Assembly: GCA_003574685.1 (NCBI GenBank)
Contig: QOCQ01000011.1
Coordinates: 62,001 to 126,000, forward strand
From: Rhodospirillaceae bacterium SYSU D60007
GTDB lineage: Bacteria; Pseudomonadota; Alphaproteobacteria; Reyranellales; Reyranellaceae
DNA length: 64,000 nucleotides
Direction of reading: 5' to 3'
Both the position numbers and the translations under genes were made by a program. Below, one piece after another: positions 11,290 to 20,791 of this stretch (position 1 is the first letter of the stretch; the number at the start of each line of letters is the position of its first letter). The notes under the pieces are model-generated. The model searched no databases and was not told the DNA's origin. It saw only the letters and a list, made by a program, of their open reading frames with translations.

Positions 11290-12498
11290 TCATCTCTTCT
11301 TGTTCTTCTCGATCATCTCGACGAAGCGGTCGAAGAGGTAGTGGCTGTCGGTGGGGCCGGGTGACGCTTCGGGATGGTACTGCACGGAGAAGGCCGGCTT
11401 GTCGGTGAGGCGCAGGCCCTCGTTGCTGCCGTCGAACAGCGAGACGTGAGTCACCTCGGCGTTCTTCGGCAGGGATTCGGGCACGACGACGAAGCCGTGG
11501 TTCTGACTGGTGATCTCGACCTTCCCGGTCGCCAGGTCCTTCACCGGCTGGTTGGCGCCGCGATGGCCGCGCGCCATCTTCTCGGTCTTGCCGCCCACCG
11601 CCAGCGCCAGCATCTGGTGACCGAGGCAAATGCCGAACAGCGGTACGCCCGAGGCGAGCACACCCTGGATGGCGGGCACCGCGTATTGGCCCGTGGCCGC
11701 CGGATCGCCCGGACCGTTGGAGAGGAACACGCCGTCGGGCTTGTGGCGCAGGATGTCCTCGGCGGTGGCCGTCGCCGGGACCACCGTGACCTTGCAGCCG
11801 GCATTGGCGAGGCAGCGCAGGATGTTGCGCTTGGCGCCGTAATCGACGGCGACGACGTGGTACTTCGGATCGGTCTGCCGGCCGTAGCCCTTGCCCGGAG
11901 TCCATACTGACTCGTCCCAGCCATAGGTCTGGCGGGTCGTCACCTCCAGCGCGAGGTCCATGCCTTCCAGGCCGGGCCAGGCGCCGGCCTTCGCTACCAG
12001 CGCCGGGATGTCGAACTTCCCATCCGGCGCATGCACCACCACGCCGTTGGGCGGGCCGCCATCGCGGATGCGCCGCGTGACCTGGCGCGTGTCGACGCCG
12101 CAGACGCCGGGCAGGTTGTAGGATTTCAGCCAGGCATCGAGCGGCCGGGTGGCGCGCCAGTTGGCGGGCTCGGTGATGTCCTGGCGCAGCACCACGGCGC
12201 GCGCGGCTGGAGTCGTGGTTTCGATGTCCTCGTCGTTGGTGCCGGTGTTGCCGATGTGCGGAAAGGTAAAGGTGATGATCTGGCCGGCATAGGACGGGTC
12301 GGTGATGATCTCCTGATAGCCGGTCATCGAGGTGTTGAAGCAGACCTCGCCGACAGCCACACCTGCCGCACCTACCCCCCGGCCCCAGAACACCGCGCCG
12401 TCCGCCAGAACGAGGGCGCCCGTGGCACCCGGCGGCGGTTCAGGCGCAGTCCGAGTCCCGACGCCCGGAGCGGCGCCGGTCGAGGGAGAGGTGGTCAT
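11290..12498 (-). CDS. carA: Carbamoyl-phosphate synthase small (glutamine amidotransferase) subunit
   Basis: A 402-residue glutaminase subunit that supplies ammonia to CarB. The N-terminal CPSase_sm domain includes GALVLADGAVFWGRG and VCFNTSMTGYQEIITDPSYAGQ. The C-terminal class I amidotransferase domain has the nucleophile in FGICLGHQ (about residue 290) and the His-Glu dyad in YHPEASPGP. The start at 12498 (MTTSPSTGAAP) is chosen because the upstream extension is low-complexity and lies over the promoter. An Ala/Pro-rich leader of about 25 residues precedes the conserved fold. It is the first gene of the carAB unit. Confidence 0.97.
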   Translation of the reverse strand: MTTSPSTGAAPGVGTRTAPEPPPGATGALVLADGAVFWGRGVGAAGVAVGEVCFNTSMTGYQEIITDPSYAGQIITFTFPHIGNTGTNDEDIETTTPAARAVVLRQDITEPANWRATRPLDAWLKSYNLPGVCGVDTRQVTRRIRDGGPPNGVVVHAPDGKFDIPALVAKAGAWPGLEGMDLALEVTTRQTYGWDESVWTPGKGYGRQTDPKYHVVAVDYGAKRNILRCLANAGCKVTVVPATATAEDILRHKPDGVFLSNGPGDPAATGQYAVPAIQGVLASGVPLFGICLGHQMLALAVGGKTEKMARGHRGANQPVKDLATGKVEITSQNHGFVVVPESLPKNAEVTHVSLFDGSNEGLRLTDKPAFSVQYHPEASPGPTDSHYLFDRFVEMIEKNKKR

Positions 12499-12562
12499 CG
12501 CGACGGATCCGATCGTGTGCCGGCGCGCCGGCAGTTCGGCTGGCAGCGCCAAATTCCGGCGC

Positions 12563-12591
12563 TTTGTAGTGAGCGGTCCTCGGCTCGTCAA
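12563..12591 (-). promoter_or_regulatory. Predicted sigma-70 promoter of carA
   Basis: On the minus strand, TTGACG (12591-12586) and TACAAA (12568-12563) are separated by exactly 17 bases. Transcription would begin near 12556, giving a leader of about 58 bases before the carA ATG. Confidence 0.65.
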
Positions 12592-12637
12592 CCCCCGCAA
12601 GTGGCGAAATGCCAGTAAATTCAAGCGGTTATTTTCG

Positions 12638-12666
12638 TTGCCCTGACCGCCTCCGAGGACTATGGT
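12638..12666 (+). promoter_or_regulatory. Possible sigma-70 promoter of the GatB/YqeY gene
   Basis: TTGCCC (12638-12643) and TATGGT (12661-12666) are 17 bases apart and 33 bases upstream of the ATG. Each box has four of six consensus positions, so this is only a moderate match. Confidence 0.4.
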
Positions 12667-12698
12667 GCGCCCTTCCCCAAGGCCCGGCCGAGGCAATC

Positions 12699-13157
12699 AT
12701 GTTGCGCGAGAAGCTCAACGAAGCGCTGAAGGATGCCATGCGCGCCAAGGACATGACGGCGGTATCTACCGTGCGGCTGATCCTTGCGCGGCTCAAGGAG
12801 CAGGACATCGAGGCGCGCGCCAAGGGCAATACGGGCGGCATTTCCGACGCGGACATGCTGGTGATGTTCGGCAGCATGATCAAGCAGCGCCAGGAGAGCA
12901 TTGCCGCCTACAGGCAGGGTGGCCGTCAGGATCTGGCGGACAAGGAGCAGGCCGAAATCGAGGTCATCCGCCGGTTCATGCCGCAGCAACTCGACGCGGC
13001 CGGCGTCGAGGAGGCGATCCGGAAGGGCATCGCGGCGACGGGAGCGACCAGCGTCAAGCAGATGGGACCGCTGATGGCATGGCTGAAGGCCAATTACGCC
13101 GGCCAGATGGATTTTTCGCAAGTTGCAGGTACCGTGCGAAAAAACTTGGGGGGCTGA
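12699..13157 (+). CDS. GatB/YqeY domain-containing protein
   Basis: A 152-residue protein beginning MLREKLNEALKDAMRAKDM, the standard start of YqeY proteins. The C-terminal part contains QMGPLMAWLKANYAGQMDFS, matching the family's G..M...L...YAG.ad motif shared with the tail domain of GatB. YqeY is thought to bind tRNA or assist tRNA-dependent amidotransfer, but its role is not firmly established. The carA / yqeY / dnaG / rpoD order is conserved in many alphaproteobacteria. Confidence 0.93.
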   Translation: MLREKLNEALKDAMRAKDMTAVSTVRLILARLKEQDIEARAKGNTGGISDADMLVMFGSMIKQRQESIAAYRQGGRQDLADKEQAEIEVIRRFMPQQLDAAGVEEAIRKGIAATGATSVKQMGPLMAWLKANYAGQMDFSQVAGTVRKNLGG

Positions 13158-13172
13158 CGTTCCGGCGTTCTA

Positions 13173-13232
13173 CCTGTCTCAAGCTGTCTCAATGCCTGTC
13201 TACATGCCTGTTTATCTGTCTCAACCTGTCTC
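13173..13232. repeat. Imperfect CTGTCT microrepeat tract
   Basis: Six copies of CTGTCT or CTGTTT begin at 13174, 13184, 13196, 13208, 13216 and 13226, spaced 8 to 12 bases apart. They lie in the YqeY-dnaG spacer. A small perfect hairpin (CGGGGA/TCCCCG, 13247-13262) follows. No gene is visible in this spacer. Confidence 0.7.
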
Positions 13233-13359
13233 CGTTTTGCGGCAACCGGGGACTTATCCCCGTCCTTCGCTAAGCGAGCCGCATTCAAGACCATCGACCA
13301 GCGCGGATGCGCAGGCCTAGTCTTGCGCGGCGCGCCCCAACGGCGTGCGAAAAGAATAC

Positions 13360-15189
13360 ATGGCCTTCCCCCCAGGCTTCCTCGACGAACTCCGCAGCCG
13401 GATCACGCTCTCGGAACTGGTCGGACGGCGCGTGGCCCTGAAACGCAAGGGCCGCGAGTATGCGGGGCTCTGCCCTTTCCACAATGAGAAGACACCATCG
13501 TTCTGGGTCAACGACCAGAAGGCGTTCTTCCATTGCTTTGGCTGCGGCGCGCATGGCGATGTCATCGGCTTTGCCATGCGCATCGACAACCTGTCATTTC
13601 TGGAGGCGGTCGAGCGGCTGGCGAATGAGGCCGGCATCGCGGTGCCGGAGACGACCCGCGAGGATCAGGAGCGGGCCAGGGTCACGGCCACGCTGCACCA
13701 GGTGGCCGAGGCGGCGGCGATGTGGTTCGAGCAGCAGCTCCGGATGCCCGCCGGCAAGGCCGGGCTGGACTACCTGCGCGGCCGCGGGCTGGACGACGAT
13801 ACGATCGTGCGGTTCCGCCTGGGGTTCGCCCCCGACAACCGCGAAGCGCTTCAGGCGGCCCTGAAGCGGACAGGTGCCACCGAGCAGCAGCTCGTGGATG
13901 TCGGGCTGGTCATCCGTCCCGACGAGGGCGGCCGTGCACCTTATGACCGCTTCCGCGGCCGGGTGATGTTCCCCATCCATGACCGGCGGGGGCGGGTCAT
14001 CGCCTTCGGCGGCCGCATCATTGGCGCCGGCGAGCCCAAGTACCTGAATTCACCCGAAACCGACCTGTTTCACAAGGGTGACAACCTCTACTGCCTGCAT
14101 CTGGCCCGCGAGGCGGCGGCAAAGGGACGCCCGATCGTCGTGGCCGAAGGCTACATGGACGTGATTGCCCTGCACGTCGCGGGCTTCGACGGCGCCGTGG
14201 CGCCACTAGGCACGGCCCTGACCGAAGCCCAGTTGGCGCTGCTCTGGCGGCTGGCCGACGAGCCGTGCCTGTGCTTCGACGGCGACAATGCCGGCCGGCG
14301 CGCCGCCATGCGGGCAGCCGAGCGGGCGCTACCGTTACTGAAGCCAGGCAAGAGCCTGCGCTTCGTCACCCTGCCGCCCGGCCACGATCCCGACAGCCTG
14401 ATCCGCGCCGGCGGCAAGTCAGCCTTCGACGCCTGCCTGAAGCAGGCACGCCCGCTGGTCGATATCGTCTGGGAGATGGAGACGGCAGGCCAGCCCATGG
14501 ACACACCCGAGCGTTTCGCCCGCGTGCAAGCCGCCCTGCAAGGCCGCCTGGGCGAAATCACCGATGCCACAGTGCGGGGCCACTACCACGACGAGATCGT
14601 GCGCAAGCGGCTCTGGGAGCTGCGGCGGGGCCGTTCTGCGGTGCAGCGCAGGGCCGCGCCGCGCCGGCGCCTAGACGCGGGCCCGCCGGCCTGGTTTCCG
14701 GAGGGCGCCGCCCTGCGGATCGCCGTACACGACCTTGACCCCGGCCGCCGCGAACGGGTCCTCGTGGGCGCGCTGATAGCGTGGCCGACCTGGCTGCACG
14801 AACTGAGCGATGATCTCGCCAGCCTCCCCTTTGGGCACGCCGACACCGATCGGCTGCGGCAAATTCTCCTGGAGGTGGCGGGCTTGGGCCTGAGCGCGCC
14901 GGACGAGGCCTCCGCGCTCGCGGCCGCCCTGGACCAAGCCGATCTGGCCGTGACAGCCGCCGCCTTCCAGGCCGATGCCCGGCTTTGGCTGGGCGCGGGG
15001 GGTGGCGAGGCGGCACGCGCGCAATGGCAGCATATCGCCGAATATCACCGGACGGCGGCCGGGGATGCGGCCGAGCGGCAGGCCGCCGCCCATGCGCTGG
15101 CCAGCGACCCTTCCGAGGAAAATATCCAGCAACACCGTGTACTTATCGAACGTACCCTGCGCAGCGCCAAGGCCGGGCCGGAGGGTTAA
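13360..15189 (+). CDS. dnaG: DNA primase
   Basis: A 609-residue primase that makes RNA primers at the replication fork. The CHC2 zinc finger uses Cys38, His41, Cys59 and Cys62 (LCPFHNEKTPSF...FFHCFGCGAHGD). The Toprim catalytic Glu lies near residue 263 in VVAEGYMDVIAL, followed by CFDGDNAGRRAAMRAAERAL with the metal-binding DxD-type cluster. The C-terminal region is a divergent DnaB-binding domain. The ATG at 13360 gives the conserved MAFPPGFLDELR start; an in-frame GTG at 13345 is less likely. It precedes rpoD, as in the classical macromolecular-synthesis operon. Confidence 0.97.
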   Translation: MAFPPGFLDELRSRITLSELVGRRVALKRKGREYAGLCPFHNEKTPSFWVNDQKAFFHCFGCGAHGDVIGFAMRIDNLSFLEAVERLANEAGIAVPETTREDQERARVTATLHQVAEAAAMWFEQQLRMPAGKAGLDYLRGRGLDDDTIVRFRLGFAPDNREALQAALKRTGATEQQLVDVGLVIRPDEGGRAPYDRFRGRVMFPIHDRRGRVIAFGGRIIGAGEPKYLNSPETDLFHKGDNLYCLHLAREAAAKGRPIVVAEGYMDVIALHVAGFDGAVAPLGTALTEAQLALLWRLADEPCLCFDGDNAGRRAAMRAAERALPLLKPGKSLRFVTLPPGHDPDSLIRAGGKSAFDACLKQARPLVDIVWEMETAGQPMDTPERFARVQAALQGRLGEITDATVRGHYHDEIVRKRLWELRRGRSAVQRRAAPRRRLDAGPPAWFPEGAALRIAVHDLDPGRRERVLVGALIAWPTWLHELSDDLASLPFGHADTDRLRQILLEVAGLGLSAPDEASALAAALDQADLAVTAAAFQADARLWLGAGGGEAARAQWQHIAEYHRTAAGDAAERQAAAHALASDPSEENIQQHRVLIERTLRSAKAGPEG

Positions 15190-15366
15190 CCCTTTGGTTG
15201 GCAATGGACGCTTTTGGACTGGTGGCGGCGACAAGCCGTCGCTATATATCGACTGTGCCTGTCGTCTCCCCCCGGCGACGGGCTTTATACCGTTTGAGGG
15301 TGCAGGCTGACGCACGTGATGCGGGCGCTGCAGCCGCGCTCCGGCGCATAAGATGGGACCCCACGC

Positions 15367-17409
<2,043 letters not shown>

Positions 17410-17447
17410 CGTACCGGGGGCTTACCCTTACATCGCAGCGCCGCGTG

Positions 17448-17523
17448 GGGCCCGTAGTTCAGCGGTTAGAACGGGCCGCTCATAACGGTTAGGTCGCAGG
17501 TTCGAATCCTGCCGGGCCCACCA
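17448..17523 (+). tRNA. tRNA with CAT anticodon, probably tRNA-Ile2 (lysidine-modified)
   Basis: A 76-base tRNA with the acceptor stem GGGCCCG/CGGGCCC, discriminator A and an encoded CCA end. The anticodon CAT is at 17481-17483 in the loop CTCATAA. The T arm is GCAGG-TTCGAAT-CCTGC. The GGGCCCG acceptor and the GGTTAGGTC variable region look like tRNA-Ile2, whose C34 is changed to lysidine by TilS, rather than elongator or initiator Met. It lies 38 bases after rpoD. Confidence 0.95.
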
Positions 17524-17566
17524 CGCGCCTGCGCTCAATTCGCCTCCTTCCCCCGGCGGCAGATCA

Positions 17567-19423
17567 TCACGGCAGGCGGTCGAGGTTGGCGACCTCGCCC
17601 CTGGGCACACGGATCGATTCGATCATCTCCTGCACCATAGGTGAGGCGGGGCGCGTGAGCAGGCTGGCAATCGTCATCGCAAGGAATGAGGCCGGTACAC
17701 CGATGACGCCGATGGCGATGTTGTTGATGCCCCAGATGTGTGCCACCTCGCGTCCGCGCGCGGAAACGATGCGCACCTCGCCCAGCCAGCCCAACGACTC
17801 CGCCACCCACGGTCCGTAGAACTCCGTCGCGATCAGAAAGAACGTGCAAACGGAAAAGCCGGCGATCATGCCGGCCACCCCGGCCACGGGCCCGCAGCGC
17901 TTCCACCAGATGCCGAGGACCAGCGGCGCGAACAGCCCGGAGCCGGTGATCGCGAAGGCCCATGCCACGAGGAACAGGATGTTGGCGCCCAGGACCCCTG
18001 CCCCCCAGGCAGCCATGGCCGCGACGAAGATCAGAAAAACCCGCGAGATAATCAGCCGCCGGCGCGCATCGGCATTGGGATCGATGACCTTGTAGTAGAT
18101 ATCGTGGCTGAGTGCGTTCGCGATCGCGAGCAGCAGGCCGTCGGCTGTTGATAGCGCTGCCGCCAGCGCACCGGCGGCAACCAGCCCGGTGATGACATAG
18201 GGCAGGCCGGCGATCTCCGGCGCCGCCAGCACGACGACCTCCGGCAGGATGCGAAACTCGCCTGCCTGCAGAATGCCGTCGCTGTTGATGTCCGCGACCT
18301 GCACCCATGGCGCACCCCCGTAAGGCGATGGCAACTGCCAGACGTGGATCCACGCCGGCAGATCGGCCAGCTGACGGCCGATCACGCTGTGGTAGACCTC
18401 CAGCTTGGCAAACGCGGCATAGGCGGGCGCCAGCAGATAGAGCGCGACGATGAACAGCAGGCACCAGGCCACCGAAGACCGGCAGGCGCGCACCGTCGGC
18501 GTCGTGAAATAGCGCATCAGGATGTGCGGCATGCTGGCGGTCCCCACCATCAGCGAGGCCGTCAGCAGGAGAAAGTTGACCATTACCGTGATGTCGGTGC
18601 CGCCATCCGGGTCCGCGAAGGCCGTGTGCGGCCGCATCACGCCGATCGCCTGCTCGATCCGGTCGATTTCCGCCAGCGACTGGCCATAGGCCAGCGGCGC
18701 GAAGGGCCAGCCCGTGTGCTTCACGGACAGCAGGACGACTGGCACCAGATAGGCAACGATGAGCACCACGTACTGCGCCACCTGGGTCCAGGTGACCGCT
18801 CGCATCCCGCCCAGCAGCGAGCATACAAGCACCGCCGTGACGCCGGCGAACACCGCCAGCTCGAAGCGAAAGCCGAGAAAACGCTGGGTAATGACGCCAA
18901 TGCCCACGAGCTGGGCCACGATGTACAGGCAGGAACCGACGACCAACACCCCGACACCGATCAGCCGCGCGGGGTGTCCGCCATAGCGCGCGCCGAGGAA
19001 ATCCGGAATCGTGTACTGGCCGAACTTGCGCAAATACGGCGCCAGCAGGACGGCAACCAGCACGAAGCCGCCAGTCCAGCCCAGAACGAACGCCAGACCG
19101 TCAAAGCCGCCAAGGTAGAGGGTACCGGCAAGACCGAGAAAGGACGCGGCGCTCATCCAGTCCGCCGCCGACGCAACGCCGTTGTAGAGCGCCGGCACGC
19201 GCCGCCCGGCGACGTAGTAGTCCTGGATGCTGCGGGTATGCGCGCGAATGCCGATGAAGGCGTAGATCGCCACTGTCGGCATGACGATGACGTAACCCAG
19301 CAGCCGACGGTCGACGCCGGCCCATTCCAGCACCGCCAGAGCCACGATCAGGACCAGCAGGACGCCGCCATAGGCAGCGACAAGACGATGCGGGGTCAGA
19401 AGCGAGGCCCTGTCCCCGATCAT
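17567..19423 (-). CDS. Sodium:solute symporter, VC_2705 subfamily (second paralogue), with EF-hand-like loop
   Basis: A 618-residue, about 13-helix Na+/solute symporter of the SSS family, close to the VC_2705/ActP-like large subunits thought to move acetate or other short monocarboxylates. Signature stretches include DYYVAGRRVPALYNG, SAADWMSAASFLG and YLRKFGQYTIPDFLGARY. A soluble segment encoded at 18254-18292 reads DINSDGILQAGEF, which fits the EF-hand consensus (Asp, Asn, Asp-Gly, hydrophobic, Glu at position 12). It ends the minus-strand gene run that begins with the DUF4212 gene. Whether the segment binds Ca2+ and which side of the membrane it faces are unknown. Confidence 0.88.
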   Translation of the reverse strand: MIGDRASLLTPHRLVAAYGGVLLVLIVALAVLEWAGVDRRLLGYVIVMPTVAIYAFIGIRAHTRSIQDYYVAGRRVPALYNGVASAADWMSAASFLGLAGTLYLGGFDGLAFVLGWTGGFVLVAVLLAPYLRKFGQYTIPDFLGARYGGHPARLIGVGVLVVGSCLYIVAQLVGIGVITQRFLGFRFELAVFAGVTAVLVCSLLGGMRAVTWTQVAQYVVLIVAYLVPVVLLSVKHTGWPFAPLAYGQSLAEIDRIEQAIGVMRPHTAFADPDGGTDITVMVNFLLLTASLMVGTASMPHILMRYFTTPTVRACRSSVAWCLLFIVALYLLAPAYAAFAKLEVYHSVIGRQLADLPAWIHVWQLPSPYGGAPWVQVADINSDGILQAGEFRILPEVVVLAAPEIAGLPYVITGLVAAGALAAALSTADGLLLAIANALSHDIYYKVIDPNADARRRLIISRVFLIFVAAMAAWGAGVLGANILFLVAWAFAITGSGLFAPLVLGIWWKRCGPVAGVAGMIAGFSVCTFFLIATEFYGPWVAESLGWLGEVRIVSARGREVAHIWGINNIAIGVIGVPASFLAMTIASLLTRPASPMVQEMIESIRVPRGEVANLDRLP

Positions 19424-19553
19424 GGCTCACACCACCCGCCACGCCGCTGTCGGGCTCGCAAGCGCTGCCGGCACGGTTCCCCCCACCATTTTCGTTTTGC
19501 AGCGGCCCATGATCGCACGGAACCGGCCGCGCGGCACGTCCGTCCTCTTGCTC

Positions 19554-19928
19554 CTATGCAATCGTCACTGCCATGACCGCCGCGATGGCGCACATCAGCA
19601 GGGTGATCCAGGCGGCGATCCAGGCATGCGCGAGATAGGCTTCCGCCAGCGCGCTGCCGATCATGGCCTGCAGGCGTTCGCGCGAGACGGCGGGCGGATC
19701 GTCCATCATCAGCCACACTTCGGTGCGGCGGAAATTGCGGGTGGGTGCCCTGCGGCCGCGCCAGTAGAGGACGATGGCCGTCAGCATCGCGAAGCCCGCA
19801 CCCACGCGGAAGCAGATTCCCGGCTGACTGGCGGCGCCGACCATGGCCGAGCCGATGGCAATCGCAGCGAAGCCGCAGCCGCGCCGGACGGAAAGCTCGG
19901 CGAAACGACGGATCGCCTCGTAGTCCAT
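19554..19928 (-). CDS. Small membrane protein of unknown function
   Basis: A 124-residue protein, MDYEAIRRFAELSVRRG..., with two hydrophobic segments near the N-terminus (GFAAIAIGSAMVGAASQPGI and GAGFAMLTAIVLYW) and one at the C-terminus (AAWITLLMCAIAAVMAVTIA). The ATG at 19928 follows a GGGAAGGGCGG stretch on the minus strand. I do not recognise a family. It sits between the two symporter genes in the same direction, so it is probably part of that transport unit. Confidence 0.65.
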   Translation of the reverse strand: MDYEAIRRFAELSVRRGCGFAAIAIGSAMVGAASQPGICFRVGAGFAMLTAIVLYWRGRRAPTRNFRRTEVWLMMDDPPAVSRERLQAMIGSALAEAYLAHAWIAAWITLLMCAIAAVMAVTIA

Positions 19929-20024
19929 TGGCCGCCCTTCCCGGTGCCCGGAAGCGGAGAGTATCTCCCGTGCCGCCCCGTCGGCCAACATGGCAGTTCG
20001 ATCAGTTCGCCGTGAGCCGCAGAA

Positions 20025-20336
20025 CTAGCCAAGCAGGCGCAGGAGGGTTGGGGCTGCGAGCAGCACCGTGCCGGCGAGCCAGATCAGCATGGGTGCGTCA
20101 GAGTCGCGGTCCCGAACCAGCAACCGCTCGACCACAGCGGCCGGGACGCCAGCAAAGAGCAGCGTGGCGGAGGCCGTCAGCAGGGAGCTGAAGAACAGCA
20201 CCCACCCGACGGAGCGCGGGAAAATCTCGGGCATCAGCACGGCAGCGATCGGCACCGCTACGGCAAGAAAAGGTGAAAACAGGCCATTGACGACGCTGAC
20301 GGCAACTACGCCAAGCAGGAGGAACTGACGGTCCAT
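20025..20336 (-). CDS. Small membrane protein of unknown function
   Basis: A 103-residue, mostly hydrophobic protein starting MDRQFLLLGVVAVSVVNGLF, with three or four predicted membrane segments and a short charged loop (LLVRDRDSDAP). The ATG at 20336 is preceded by a clear GGAGG on the minus strand. That site overlaps the end of the upstream gene and supports translational coupling. No family recognised. Confidence 0.65.
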   Translation of the reverse strand: MDRQFLLLGVVAVSVVNGLFSPFLAVAVPIAAVLMPEIFPRSVGWVLFFSSLLTASATLLFAGVPAAVVERLLVRDRDSDAPMLIWLAGTVLLAAPTLLRLLG

Positions 20337-20347
20337 GCGCTGCCTCC

Positions 20348-20668
20348 TCACCCCGGTCCCGGCGCTGCGCGCGGCGTCAGGCCAAGGCTATAGAGCAGCA
20401 TGAAATACGCCACGCGCAGGACCACGATCCAGAAGGCCGCTACCGGTGGCAGGAACGCCGACGGAATGGCTGAAGGCGTCAGGAAGGCTACCGGCCGCAC
20501 GATCCACTCGGTCAGCCAGATGAAAGAGCGGAAGATGTAGTTACGGCTGTCGGGCGGAAGGAAGAATGCCAGGATGAAGCGACCGAAGAGAACGTAGAAC
20601 ACCAGCGACAGCGCGTAGTTTGGCAGGTGGAAGTACCAGTAGCTCCACCACAAATCCTTGCCATCCAC
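20348..20668 (-). CDS. YggT-like small membrane protein
   Basis: A 106-residue protein with a GTG start at 20668. It has two or three membrane segments and a middle part (FRSFIWLTEWIVRPVAFLTP) recalling YggT/Ycf19 proteins. It is encoded directly downstream of the first VC_2705-type symporter. Its job is unknown; its place suggests an accessory factor for the symporter. Confidence 0.6.
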   Translation of the reverse strand: MDGKDLWWSYWYFHLPNYALSLVFYVLFGRFILAFFLPPDSRNYIFRSFIWLTEWIVRPVAFLTPSAIPSAFLPPVAAFWIVVLRVAYFMLLYSLGLTPRAAPGPG

Positions 20669-20791
20669 TGCCCGCTCCGCCGTACGCCGCCTGCAATCAG
20701 ACTACCTGCGCATGCGCTGGCTGTCATGTCGCCGCCACATGAAAAGCGGGGCCCGCATGCGGGCCCCGCGTCAGCGCCTTCCGATCAACGC

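Noticed and set aside
13173-13232. CTGTCT tract considered as a CRISPR array or true tandem repeat
   Set aside because: Units are 6 bases with irregular 8-12-base steps and no spacers of CRISPR size.
15190-15366. TTGGAC and TATATA boxes upstream of rpoD as a sigma-70 promoter
   Set aside because: The boxes are 23 bases apart, too far for normal spacing.
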